From assembly GCF_031877795.1 (NCBI RefSeq), contig NC_133935.1:53511330-53575329 (forward strand): a DNA stretch of 64,000 bases. Direction: 5' to 3'. Position numbers and translations under genes: made by a program. Below are positions 1-10,842 of the stretch, one piece after another. The notes beneath the pieces were generated by a model. It was not told the DNA's origin, made no database searches, and worked only from the letters and a program-made list of their open reading frames with translations. The stretch is from Strix aluco (lineage: Eukaryota; Chordata; Aves; Strigiformes; Strigidae). Numbering within the stretch: position 1 is the stretch's first letter; each line of letters opens with the position of its first letter.

Positions 1-524
1 CAGACTCCGTAGATAAGCCTCAAAGGGGCAGACCTGTGCTGAGTTGGCCCCATCCTGTAGCCATTTGTGGCTCTACTGTGTAGGCCAGACTCCATGCCTG
101 CATTGCTAATGAACTGACAAGAGGCAAAGGTTCCTGCCCTGAAGCCAAATGCAACAAAACCTGTTGGACTAGAGGAAAAAAAACTAAAGGCAAGCAGATA
201 TGTTAATCAGCCGATACGATGAACTTAAAAAGACAGCAGAAAATTTTTTCTTTGTCATCTACCATTGAAGCTTGCTTCGTGTGCACCCACCACCGAAGAA
301 CTGAAGACTGAGGACCAATGGGACGTTGCTGGATCCATGGTGGTGACTATTCTTGCAGCCCTATCCCGCATCCTTGCTTTATTTCTACCTTTTCCTTCCA
401 TTCTGTCCTATCGCTACCCCTCTTCACTTCTTTAATAATAAAAAACCTGTTTTGGGTATACGGCATTTGACCTCATTTGTGTCTTAATCTCGCTCTTGGG
501 ATCGTATCAAAACCTCCCCCAACA
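1..524 (+). mobile_element. LTR (3' part), + orientation, cut by window start
   Basis: The segment reads as the 3' part of a retroviral LTR. A CT-rich stretch precedes an AATAAA signal at 437-442, followed by an R/U5-like tail that ends in CA at 523-524. On the minus strand, similarity to retroviral pol begins just past this point, and the pol frame runs into LTR sequence and stops at 484. The LTR therefore lies inside the pol region of an older element in the opposite orientation. Its 5' end, and any target-site duplication, lie outside the window. The family name is not assigned; it resembles LTRs common in bird genomes. The exact boundary is inferred. Confidence 0.7.
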
Positions 525-1735
525 TTGGATAGGGACAATGTCCTATCATGAGTTGTTCAGTTTCAACTAATGCCCAATAACATGCTAATAATTGTTTCTC
601 AAAAGGAGTATAATTGTTTCTTGCCTCTGGCAGCTTTCTGCCCCAAAATCCTAACGGAAAATTTTTCCTCCCTTGTTTCTGCCACAAGCTCCAGTTAGGA
701 TGTGATTTATTTACTGACACATTTAACTCTACCTCCCCTTCCTGCAAGGGCCATAGATCTAAAGCCTTTTGAATGGCTTCTTTAGCTAACTCAAAAGCAA
801 CTTGTTGTTCATTTCCCCATTCAAATTCATATTTTTTCCTTGTCACCTTGTACAAAGGGGTTAAAATTTGTCCAAATGGGGAATATGTTGCCTCCAGAAG
901 CCAAATAGCCCAATAAATCTTTGAGCTTCTTTTTTATTTTGTGGTACAGCAAAATCCAAAATTTTTTCTCAGGCTTTAAGCAGTATTTCTCAATGCCCAC
1001 AGTGCCACTGAATTCCTAGAAAGTTTACTGTCTGAGACAGTCCTTGGATTTTTTCAGGGTTAATTTCCCAACCCTTCTGTTTCATGTGGTTTATCAGTAA
1101 TTCAAGAGCTTGTTGTACCTCCTCCTCATCATTTCCTTGAATCAAAATATCATCTATATAGTCACTTAATTGTGTGTGAGGAGGCAGCTGTATTTCATCT
1201 AAGTGTTCAGCTATAATTCTATGACAGATAGTGGGGCTATGCAACCACCCCTGTGGTAATCTAGTAAAGGTGTATTGCCGGCCCTGCCATGTGAAGGCAA
1301 ATTGGTCCCAGTGCCCTTCTGCAATAGGGATAGTAAAAAATGCATTAGCTAAATCTATTACAGCATACCAAGTTCCTGGATGTTTCTGAACCTTCTCTAT
1401 TAAAGTGACAGTGTCCAGCACGGCTGCTGCAAGCGGTGGAGTATGTTTGTTTAATTCTCTGAAATCCACCGTCATTCACCAGGATCCATCACTTTTCTTG
1501 ACAGGCCATATCGGATTATTCCATGCTGTGGTGATCGGCTTTAAAACTCCTACATCTAATAAATCTCTAATTGTCTGTAATATCTCTTCATGTCCTCACA
1601 GAATTCTATACTGCTTCATTGTGACTAACTTAGTTGCAGCCAGGATCTGCACAGGAGGCATTTTTACTTTACCGACTGTAACAGGTCAGGCACTAATATA
1701 GGGTCTGACTCCAAATTGATACTGACTGTCAGAGA
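525..1735 (-). pseudogene. Retroviral pol remnant: reverse transcriptase and connection/RNase H start
   Basis: Minus-strand frames encode a recognisable reverse transcriptase. A 161-codon open stretch (990-1475) contains the VDFRELN, LPQGW and YIDD motifs; the YIDD catalytic box lies at 1149-1160. A second open stretch (to 855) carries the thumb/connection region, ending in a motif typical of ERVL pol (LLACYWALVETE). The two are out of frame with each other, the shift falling between about 856 and 990. N-terminal to the 161-codon stretch (about 1476-1735) the frame has several TGA stops, one immediately before the VDFREL motif. The 3' portion is truncated by the LTR at 524. Non-functional. 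Confidence 0.88.
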
Positions 1736-1740
1736 GATTT

Positions 1741-1990
1741 AAAGTCAGTCCTTTCAAAATGTCTATGCTGATTATATATTCAGGAATAGGAACAATCATT
1801 ACCAGGTACAATCTCTTTGGGAGGTTCCCTATTTTTATTTCTATTTGTGTTTGCACTGCCTCAATATATACTTCTCTGGGTTTCCAAATATTAAAGAGGC
1901 CTCCACTCCAGTGTCAATTAGGGCATTTACAGTTTGCGAGGACCAGTTGTTCCAAAAAATTTTAAGCTCCACATGAGGCCACCAGTCCTT
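1741..1990 (-). pseudogene. Retroviral aspartic protease remnant
   Basis: On the minus strand an LIDTG active-site signature lies at about 1907-1921 (DTG at 1907-1915), with valine at the next position, where alanine is usual. The downstream part (PIPEYII, then DILKGL) matches the flap and C-terminal region of retroviral proteases. A TAG stop shortly after the active site and a frame change break it. It sits between gag and reverse transcriptase, in the expected order. Confidence 0.75.
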
Positions 1991-2049
1991 CCATACCCAC
2001 TACACGAGCTTGGCCGTTAATTCATTTGTGCTGATCATAATGTTGACTC

Positions 2050-3309
2050 ACCTCCCTTGCCTCCTGCAAAGGGTACAAGTCAGAGAACGATTCCCAATCC
2101 TCCTCCACCCCCGGAACCAGTGATCCACTCACGGTGGGCCCTCCGCGAGCAGATGGAGGGTCCCGTCGAGGCTCAAGAAGTGGTGCCGTAGGCTGAGTTG
2201 TCCCTGCCTTCTTGGCCTGGGAATTTTATACTTTTTTGTTGGGTTTATTCAACCCTCTCTTTTTATATATCTTCCACAATTCTGGGGTTGAAATGCCATC
2301 AATTTTTATCATGGGGCATACCATCCCTTAGTAAAGCAGTAAAAATTTCTTTTCGAGAGATCCTGTTATCATTTCTGTCAGAATTCTTTCGGTTCCCTGC
2401 ACTTCCCCGGGGGCCCCACTCTTCAAGATCACATAACTGTTGCACTTTTTCAATTACTTCACTGAGGGGATTCCCCATTTTATTATTATTACATCCTTAT
2501 ATGCCGGTGGAGCAGTTTTAATCACCCTGTTTCTCATAGTGACTGACAAAGGATACTGCATCATAAGGTCAGCATCTCCTACAAAAATAGCTGCTTTCAT
2601 TCATTCCTTTCATTAGCTGTATACAATCTCACAAAGTATACCACTGACGGTCAGATGCTGGCCAATCATTTTCTGTAGGATATTTGTTATTACATCCCCG
2701 AGCAGCCAATGCTAACAAATTAGTATCCTGAGCATCTGAACATAAAATCAAAAACTATTTAGAATCTCCTGCATCTAGGATTATCCCTGCAGCTCCCTGA
2801 TCGTGCAAACACACCATCCAAGCGAGCAGGGGTTCCCCTGGTTTCTGCTTAAATCTTTCAATTATATCATTTACTTCATGCTGTGTATAATCCTCTATTG
2901 TATCCTTCCTTGCAAGTTGCCCATGAGAATTGGCTTCTATCTTTCGCCTCCACACAGGTTTTGCATCTACAAATTCATCTGTGGAATCAACCTCGTCAGA
3001 ATCCGTGGAATCCCAAATATCACCATCCCACTTCTCTGGGTCCCACTGCGCACCACCATCTGCAATCACCAGGTGCACCTTTTTATGATTCACTCGCCCT
3101 CTCCTTTTCCTATACTTATATTGTGCTACTTGCAGTGCAGCTTTCTCCGCCACTGTCTGATAAGTATCCAGCTTATCAGCAAGCAACTTATTTTGGCATT
3201 GCAACATCACTATTTGACTCTGCAAATCACATATCTGTTGCTCCATCTGGGAGCACGCCAACAACAGCCTCTCTTTACTCTGGTGTTGTTTTCTATATGC
3301 AGTTAACAA
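2050..3309 (-). pseudogene. Retroviral gag remnant
   Basis: The 5'-most 184 codons (3309 down to 2755) are open. They begin with a leucine- and glutamine-rich coiled-coil stretch (about residues 10-60), then a basic patch (YRKRRGR), an acidic aspartate-rich linker, and a capsid-like segment with a FKQKPGEPLLAWM motif. Gag-like sequence continues to about 2050 with stops and at least one frameshift. This layout resembles gag of class III elements. I saw no clear zinc knuckle. The frame starts about 235 nt past the primer-binding site, as expected for a gag leader. Confidence 0.75.
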
Positions 3310-3544
3310 AATCCATCTTGTTTACTTGAATTTGTAATCTCTTTTCCTTTTCCAATAGGTATCCTTTTCATACAATTTAGAACACCTAATGGTTCAGCTT
3401 CTTTCAGCCAGCTCTCCCATTGTTCTCATGGTCCGCTGACCTGAGACCACTCCTGGGCCCGCAAATTATAGGGAGGATTTTCCCAGCCGGGAATATCTGG
3501 TAGACTTGACAAATTACCTTTGAACTTAAATAATGGCATTTTTT

Positions 3545-3567
3545 GTCAAATCCCACTTCTGACACCA
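3545..3567 (-). other. Primer-binding site, tRNA-Leu type
   Basis: The minus strand reads TGGTGTCAGAAGTGGGATTT directly after the LTR end. The first nine bases complement the CCA end of a leucine tRNA, and the rest agrees apart from about one mismatch. A leucine primer is the hallmark of ERVL elements. Confidence 0.8.
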
Positions 3568-4480
3568 ATTTATATTTTGCTATATTAAGGATACCAATTA
3601 AACTTGGACACCAGAGTGAAAAGAGTAGGCGTATTTTACTGGTGATAACCAAATAATGTAACAGAGTAATACAGAAAACATGCAGTAAGAAAAAAGCAGA
3701 ATAGTGCACTTAAAGCAACAAACAGGAAAATACAGGGTAGTGCATCAAATCATTACTACACGAGAGAGAGAACAGTGATTAAGAAAGATACATCACCACT
3801 TGCAGACGTTACCATCATCCAGATCCGCAGGCGCTGGGGAGCCCCAGTTACAGCGAGGATTTGGAGAGCCTGTCCCGGCAAGTGGGAAATCCTACGTGAT
3901 GCGTCCATCCGTAGGTGAGGCATCCAAAGTCGCTGTGAGCGGGTCCAGCCTTATATACCAGAGATTGACAAGCCAGAATAACTGGCACCTTTGTTTTGAG
4001 CAGAAAATTTCTGGTTTCATTCTCCTGTTGGATTCCACCCAAAGCCTGACCAGGGCTCGGGGGCAGGGGGGGAACCAAGGGAGTTTCTAGCAAGGCCAAA
4101 TACTTGGGTTCTCAGCCTTGAACAAGGCTGAGAAAGGAAAGTTGGATACATTCTCTCCTCACTACTGATTATATTCTGTCTAAGTTGCATCTTTCACTAG
4201 CGAGTTTACATATTTTATTAATGACTACATGCTAAGTTAGCAGCTTCAGCTTGGGGCCTGTTGTTCAGGCTGCAGTATTTCAATGCTTTAGCACTTTTTA
4301 CATCAGCATAAGTGGTTTGTTATAACTTAGTACAATATCTACTAGCACAATGGTTATCAGTTATAAAATATACAGGATTTATCTATAGGTCAGCTCTGGC
4401 TTGGGCCTGTTGTCCAAGCCTTAGCACTTCAATGATTAGTAAAGCAAACATATGTATATATATGCAGATACACATACACA
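3568..4480 (-). mobile_element. 5' LTR of the ERVL-like element
   Basis: The LTR abuts the primer-binding site. On the minus strand it has a TATA box (TATATAA, about 3951-3957) about 390 nt upstream of the primer-binding site, followed by a GC-richer promoter-proximal stretch. U3 contains two diverged copies of a roughly 50-nt unit (near 4237-4290 and 4391-4440) sharing the core CTTGGGCCTGTTGT on the + strand. The outer edge is not sharply defined; AT-rich sequence takes over near 4,450-4,550. Confidence 0.6.
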
Positions 4481-4519
4481 AGTATATATACATATTTACA
4501 AGTTATTACAAATTACCAC

Positions 4520-4545
4520 TAATTAAGCAACAAGTTGCTTAATTA
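4520..4545. repeat. Perfect 12-bp inverted repeat
   Basis: TAATTAAGCAAC at 4520-4531 and its exact reverse complement at 4534-4545 are separated by 2 nt, near the presumed outer edge of the ERVL LTR. Function unknown. Confidence 0.9.
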
Positions 4546-6570
4546 CTTATATGAGTGCCTGTATATATATTTTTCATTCAAAGTATTACCAGTACAGTCC
4601 ATTAAATTCAGTATTTATAGGGAAACTGGGCTGAAAAGCTAGTTTTGTGGTAAATTCACAATAATGTATCACACAAAATCTCTTCAAACAGTTGTACCAC
4701 TGAACAGTGATAGCGGTCCCTACTATGCACCAATAGCATGCTAATCTTCCCAGCAAATGCTGGGAAATTTGTATTTTAATACAAGTCTGAGGCTGAAATT
4801 TGGATTTGTCTCCAATATTGATAAATATATTATTTGACTGAATTGAAACTGGAATGAAAAATCTAATTGTGTTATTTAGTTTTGAATTTGTAAATAACTT
4901 TCATTTAGCTAATTAGCTTCAAATTAATTGAATAGTTTAAATCTACTAACATAATGTCCTGTGGTTATACAGCAAAATTTATCCTTAAAATAATGGCTAG
5001 ATTTTAAACTAGAGCCTGAGCCAATACAAATCTCAGCAGATGGAGAATCCTATTGCTAATCATTAAAACACTTACCAGGGAGAATGAAATCAATGTCTGA
5101 GCACTTATCCTGTAGCAATTTATGTACCTTTTAGGCTTGCTGTGATGTACCCAAATGACACAATCCAAGACTATGACCTCATATTTTCAGTAAATTGGAG
5201 ATGAGTTAATGCAAAAAAAACCCCAACCCAATAATCATTTAACTGGTAGGATCTAATAATACAAAGAGCACAGAGTTGTACAGAAGACATAGAGTACAAA
5301 CAAACATCAAATATATTTTTCCAACTGTGCCAAAAGGTAAAGTCTGGACTTTACAGTCATAATAGCATATTGCAGTTTGTATGAAAACACACAGAGAATC
5401 CCACAGAAGTTGCATAGAAACATGATAAATGTGATGATACTTTATCAAAATGGTAGCAGAACTCTTTAAAGTTCACAAAACCAAAGCAGATTATCACAGT
5501 GAAAAAAAGCATATCATGGTCCAGGGCTAAATGACAACTTTTCTGACAGCTGGAAATGTCAGAGGAAAAAGTCCTTCCAAGGATGTGAAGTCACACATGC
5601 TTAATGGAAGTTAATAACCAGGTCCTACTAGAAACTGACTGGAAACTGGAAATCCTCCTTGACTGGAAATTCTAAATAAATTTTTAAAATTTGTCCTGAA
5701 ACAAACCCAAAATCTTTTATTTCCCTTTCCTCTATGGTATCAGGATTCTGAATTGTTTTTAGAAAAAAGCAAAAAAAAAGTTTTACTTAAGATTTTCCTA
5801 ATTGTTCAAAAACTGTAGTGGACCACAATGACTGGAGGTTAGGAATACAGTTTTTCTAGAATTGACAGCAAACTGGAGGCCTTGTGGACCCTGATTCTGG
5901 GTGCTTTATTGCAGAACATCCTGGAATCATTCAGGCCCAAGATCCTGTCTCCAGGGAGCACAGCAGCTAGGGATTTGAGAACAGCTAAATAACATTTTCT
6001 GGGGAAAAAATACAAATCTTTTAATTTCTTTTCTCCAGTGGGCAGAAAACAAAATTTCCAATGCCAAGTCACTCTTGAGCATGATCTCTGTTCATGTTTT
6101 ACTTCAAAAGCTTAGTTTCAGCTCCTACTGAGGATTCAGGATGGTGATAGTGATCCCTTAACAAGACACATTTGTCATTGGATAAACTAACCCTTATTGT
6201 GTCCTTTATATAGCCTGGGAGAGTTTAAAAATATTGTTCTCATTGTGTTCAGGGTAGATAGGGTCTGCTATGAAAACGTACATCTTAAAATGTCCAATCC
6301 AAATTTAAACTACATAACTACTAAATTTATGCTGAGATCTAGCATACATTCAGGAATAAACATTAATATAAATTCTAGCTGCTGAGTGCATTGCAACAGG
6401 ATTTAGATGATTTCAGCATTACATGATGCTTCCAAGTACTGAGAGGTTAAGGAAATATTTATTATGTTCTTTAAAATACCTTGACGTTCAGCACTCATAT
6501 ATAATCTTGAATTTCCTGTATCTTCCAACATTTTCTTTGCAAAACCCAAACTGTCCACCTCCTGAAATTC
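4546..6570. other. Intergenic, no feature recognised
   Basis: AT-rich sequence with short runs of A and T. Open frames here are short and show no conserved motif or exon-like splice pairing. Confidence 0.6.
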
Positions 6571-6574
6571 ACAC

Positions 6575-6890
6575 CACCTCAGGAGGTCTCTAGTGCAATC
6601 TCCTGCTCAAAGTAGAGTCACATCTGAGCTCAGACCGGGTTGCTCAGGGCTTTTCCACCTGGGTCTTGAAAACTTCCAGGGAAAGAGACTGCACAGCCTC
6701 TCTGGGCAGCCTGTCCCTGACTGTCCTTATGGTGATTTCTGCCCTCTGCTACATGTCAAGTCAGAATGTCCCCTGTTTCAATTTATGATCCCTATCTCTC
6801 CTCTGCCTTTCATATGAAGAGATTGATTCCATCTTCTCAAAAAAACACTCTTAGCTGTTGGAAAACTGTTTACATCCCTTTGCTGGTTTT
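6575..6890 (-). mobile_element. CR1 LINE 3'-end fragment
   Basis: The + strand carries the antisense of the CR1 terminal region: a CTCAGGAGGTCTCTAG-type start, then CACAGCCTCTCTGGGCAGCCTG. The element therefore runs on the minus strand. It is 5'-truncated as usual and diverged. Confidence 0.75.
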
Positions 6891-9800
6891 CATGAGTCCC
6901 TATGTTCAGTAACTCTCCTACCAGCTGTTTGACATCAACTACCTAATAGAAAAAATGTTTTATTAATTCCATCAGCATCACAGTGAAACATCTGCTTTTC
7001 ATAAATCCTTCAGATATTGCTGGATTTTTTTCCTGTAAAATATTAGGAATAAGGGAAAACAAACAAGTACCTCTTTAAGCTGGTTTTCATGCCTGAACTT
7101 GTTAAATAGGATGTGCCAATGAAGGACAAAGAAATATCTGTGGTTTTGTTTCATTGATGTAAGCATTGTTTTCTCTTCGTAGATTGTTAAGCTATTTTTA
7201 CCATGAGAATATATTTGTTTATTTGTCAATTCTACTATTTTCTTTCACTAGATACAGAGTCCAGGGAAGAAATCCTAGTACTTTAGATGCTAGCAGGAAT
7301 TCTGCTATTGACAAAGGTGAATCTCACAACCAACTCCACGTTATTTTTTTAAAAAAATACTGTGTACATTTGTGCTCACATATTCTTTTACATATTAGAC
7401 TTTTAATTTTTTTTTTCTATTTGAAATCCCTGCATGAAAGGCTGCACTTTAAAACATTTAACTTGACAAACATACTATGTAGATAGAGTTTAAGTTATAG
7501 GTATTGTGTATTTGACCAATTGGGGTAAATTTCATCAGCATTTGCTTGAGCTTCCCTATTTTTTCTCAGACAAGGAGTTACCAGGAATTAATTTCTGTAT
7601 GTCTGACATAGCTGCAGATGTTGATGTGACAACATCAGTTTTACTTGCAGGAATTCTGGGGAATGGTGTTGCTGAATAACAAAAGAGACACTGGTTTTGA
7701 AACCGCACTGGTGTGCATGAACTTTTGCACAATTTTAATTTTCAGTCACATTGTATTAAAATATGTAACTTTGGGGAAAGAAGGTCTAGATGTGTATTTT
7801 AAGTGAAATAGGACTGACCTGAATCTATGATGCTTAATATGATGGAAGATACAATATATTGCCGTATCAGTGAATTATCTCTCCAGATAATCAAAGTACT
7901 ACTTACAAGAAAATCACCATTCCATTCTCCAAGATCCTCTTTTGAAAGTCTTGTTTCCTTAGTTAGTCTTATTCTGTTACTTTTTTTCTTGTTCTTGTTA
8001 CTTTTTTCTTTTGAATAAAGCTGAATGTTTATCAAGAATAATTTATATTTCCTAAGTGTCAGCCACATTACAAAGCTGATACTGAATCTTTCTGCCCACT
8101 TGATGTGCAGTCATTTCTCTTCTCATTATTGCATGGCTAGCCTATCTGACTTGTTTATAGTCCATTCAAATAATTTATAAAGATAAGAAATTGAAAAAGT
8201 CATTTGGAAGCCTGCAGACATCCCACATGCTAAGGCTTCAAATGATGTGGTCTTTTTCCTGTCAAATAAACTCTTGCTATATATTCACTATTTCCTTTGC
8301 AATACTTGATTTTATTTAGCCCCTCACTTATGGATGAGTCAATGTGGAGATCTTCATCAATCAGCCAGTTATTGCTGATGTTCTGCTCTTCAAATAAGCA
8401 TCTTCAAGGGGCAAAAATAAATTGGAAATTTATTTTTATTTATTATTACAAATTCTGCCAGATCAAAGCTTATAAATGCCTTTGGGCTCAGTGTGTGGTC
8501 TCCTTCTGCTTCCCATCAAGCCTTCCCATTATAAACTCCCCATTGTCAATGTTGCTTGTAAATTGAAGAACAACAAAGATGGGCAAAATTTGAGCAGGCT
8601 CCTTAAAAATGAGCTGAAATACCTTGGCAAGTCACTAGGTCCACAGACAGCTTTGTTGTCTTAGAACTAAGCAGATAGTAGGCCATAGCAAAGCAGTAGT
8701 GAGTAACTGCTGCTCTGTTAATTGAAGTCAAGTTGGAGTTTAGTGGTTTAATCAGACTGTAAATAAGTAGAGACACGCAGAAAAGCCACCAGTAGCTCTT
8801 GTGGTGACATTTGTACAGATGTTTTGGGCACTGAGAATAGCATATTTATACATATTTATGTGCACATTATCCTGATGTGAAGAATAAAATATTTTCTGCC
8901 TATGAGGTATTATCTTGCCCAGAGGCAAAGAAGGAAATCAGAGAACACTGCTAGAGGAGCAGCTGAACAGTGACCTCTCCACAGAACTTCCCAGTAAATG
9001 ACTCAACATAGCAACCAGGTTATTCCCCATGAAGAAATTACTGGCCTAATACCCAGCTGTATCAGAGATGCTTGTTAACATGTGGTTTGCAGAATGTGGG
9101 AAGGGAGCATCAAACTCCATATTAACTGCTCATGATGAACCTCTGGCAGACAGAGAAGGAAAGGGAGCAACTGCACCTGGCAGGTTTTCTCTCTTGGTCC
9201 ATGCATGGAACTAATCTGGATCTACTGGGGCTGTGGACAGAGATTGTGAAGGAAAGCACATTATACTATTTTAGTTAATTTATCTAGATGCCATGTTCCA
9301 CCTGGCTAAGACATCTTACCAGTTTGGGATACTTTTAATTCCTCATCCGCAGGGATCAGGCACCTATTGAGTTAACAGAAGGGAGTGATTCTAGGAAAAA
9401 GACTCCTACAGGTGACTGGAGCTCCAAGTGAGACACCTTCATCATCTCACCAGCACACCACTTGCCAAGCAGATGTCAACTCTGCATTTACAGATCAAGT
9501 TCTGGCCTAAAGAGTAAGTGGTATACAAAAATGTGGATGAGCGTGACCTGACAAGTGTTGAGGTCCCTCATGGAGGTCATATTGCCTCTGAAGTGCTAAG
9601 AAAGCTATCCCACATGATGGCCACATCTCCAGAAAACTAATTCTATGTCTCACTTCATTAAACTTCAGCACTTCCAGTTGATAAGCGAGAAGTTAGGGCA
9701 TTCTGGCCCCAGACTGCTATGTTTCTTCCTGAGGATGTAACATGACCAGTGGCACTAAGGGACCTTCAATTTAGCCAGTAATACTTTCTGATCTTTCTCC

Positions 9801-10810
9801 TTCTGAAGCTTAAACACCACTCAGCAGAAATTGTAGTATATTGCTATGTAGGGACTCTGTTTTTACAGAAGGGGTTAAAACCAGGAATCATGCAGTGCTG
9901 CTCTGTTTCAGAAGGAATTCTGAAAAACACAAAATTTATATAGGTAAGAGAAAGTCAAGGAAAGATCAGCAAAGGGCACCTCATCCATAGGTACAATATA
10001 TCTTTCAGAAAGCATCTCTCTTTTCTATAGGGTACCACAAACTTTGTTTAGCGCTTGTGTTCCTAAAGACGCTTCTCCTTCCTCATTTCCTCCCATCTGG
10101 TAACAGTCCAACACAGGACACTGCTCACCAGACTGCTTCATTTCTGTGCCGTGTCAGAGCGCCTCCACCTTCATTCTCTCTAGCCAAAGCAAACATTTTA
10201 AAACTTCTTAACAAAACCTGGAGGAGAAGGAAGGGAATTTTCAATTAGAACTTAAGCTACAGTCCTGGTTTCTTTACCAACCACTCTAATTAATAATAAA
10301 GAAAAATATAAAAGATGGCATTTCTGGAGGCAGCATTGAAAGGAGTTAATATGTTTTTCCTAGCCAGGTATCGTGGGGATATATTAACTGCCCAGACAAC
10401 TGAAAAGTTGAAAGAAAGTAAGTCACATAGAAGGTCAGACAAAATCTTATTTAAAAAAAAAAAAAAAATAATCATATTGTCATGTTAATGTTCTGTCTCT
10501 CAACAGTTTCTTCAGACTGGTAAGCCTGAGACAGGGTTTTTCTAAGTGTAACAGTTTTGTACAAAAGCTTTTTGTCATAATAACTTTGTCTACATGTATA
10601 TGTGTATCAGAGTCTTTTGAAATAAAGGTTCAGGTTCACAAGGTTATAAGTAGGCAACTAGTAATGAAAGCTCCTGCTTGATAGATGGAGGTTTAGGTAA
10701 GTCCTCATGGGGCTCTCTTCACTGTGGTCAGGATGGACTGGTAAAGTCTGTCTTTAGAAGGATGGGCACTGAGAAACATCTGGTGTTCACAAAGGTTTCC
10801 TGAACTGTGC
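6891..10810. other. Intergenic, no feature recognised
   Basis: AT-rich unique-looking sequence. No open frame over 110 codons, no recognisable exon and no repeat family I can name. Confidence 0.55.
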
Positions 10811-10842
10811 ACGCGTGCGTGTGTGTGTGTGTGTGTGTGTGT
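10811..10842. repeat. GT microsatellite
   Basis: A CGCGTGCG start leads into eleven or more GT dinucleotides. Confidence 0.95.

Larger units (their letters stand above)
525..4480 (-). mobile_element. Degenerate class III (ERVL-like) endogenous retrovirus
   Basis: Reading the minus strand from high to low coordinates gives a 5' LTR, a primer-binding site, gag, protease, and reverse transcriptase with the start of the RNase H region. At 524 the element is interrupted by an LTR in the other orientation. Class III assignment rests on the tRNA-Leu-type primer site and on the gag and pol sequence style, which resembles ERVL-type bird elements. No integrase, env or 3' LTR is in view; they may lie left of the window or be absent. 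All coding regions carry stops or frameshifts, so it is a fossil. The 5' LTR edge at about 4,480 is approximate. Confidence 0.8.

Noticed and set aside
1405-1701. Plus-strand 98-codon frame
   Set aside because: Antisense to the retroviral reverse transcriptase.
2803-3329. Plus-strand frames of 148-167 codons
   Set aside because: Antisense shadows of the gag remnant.
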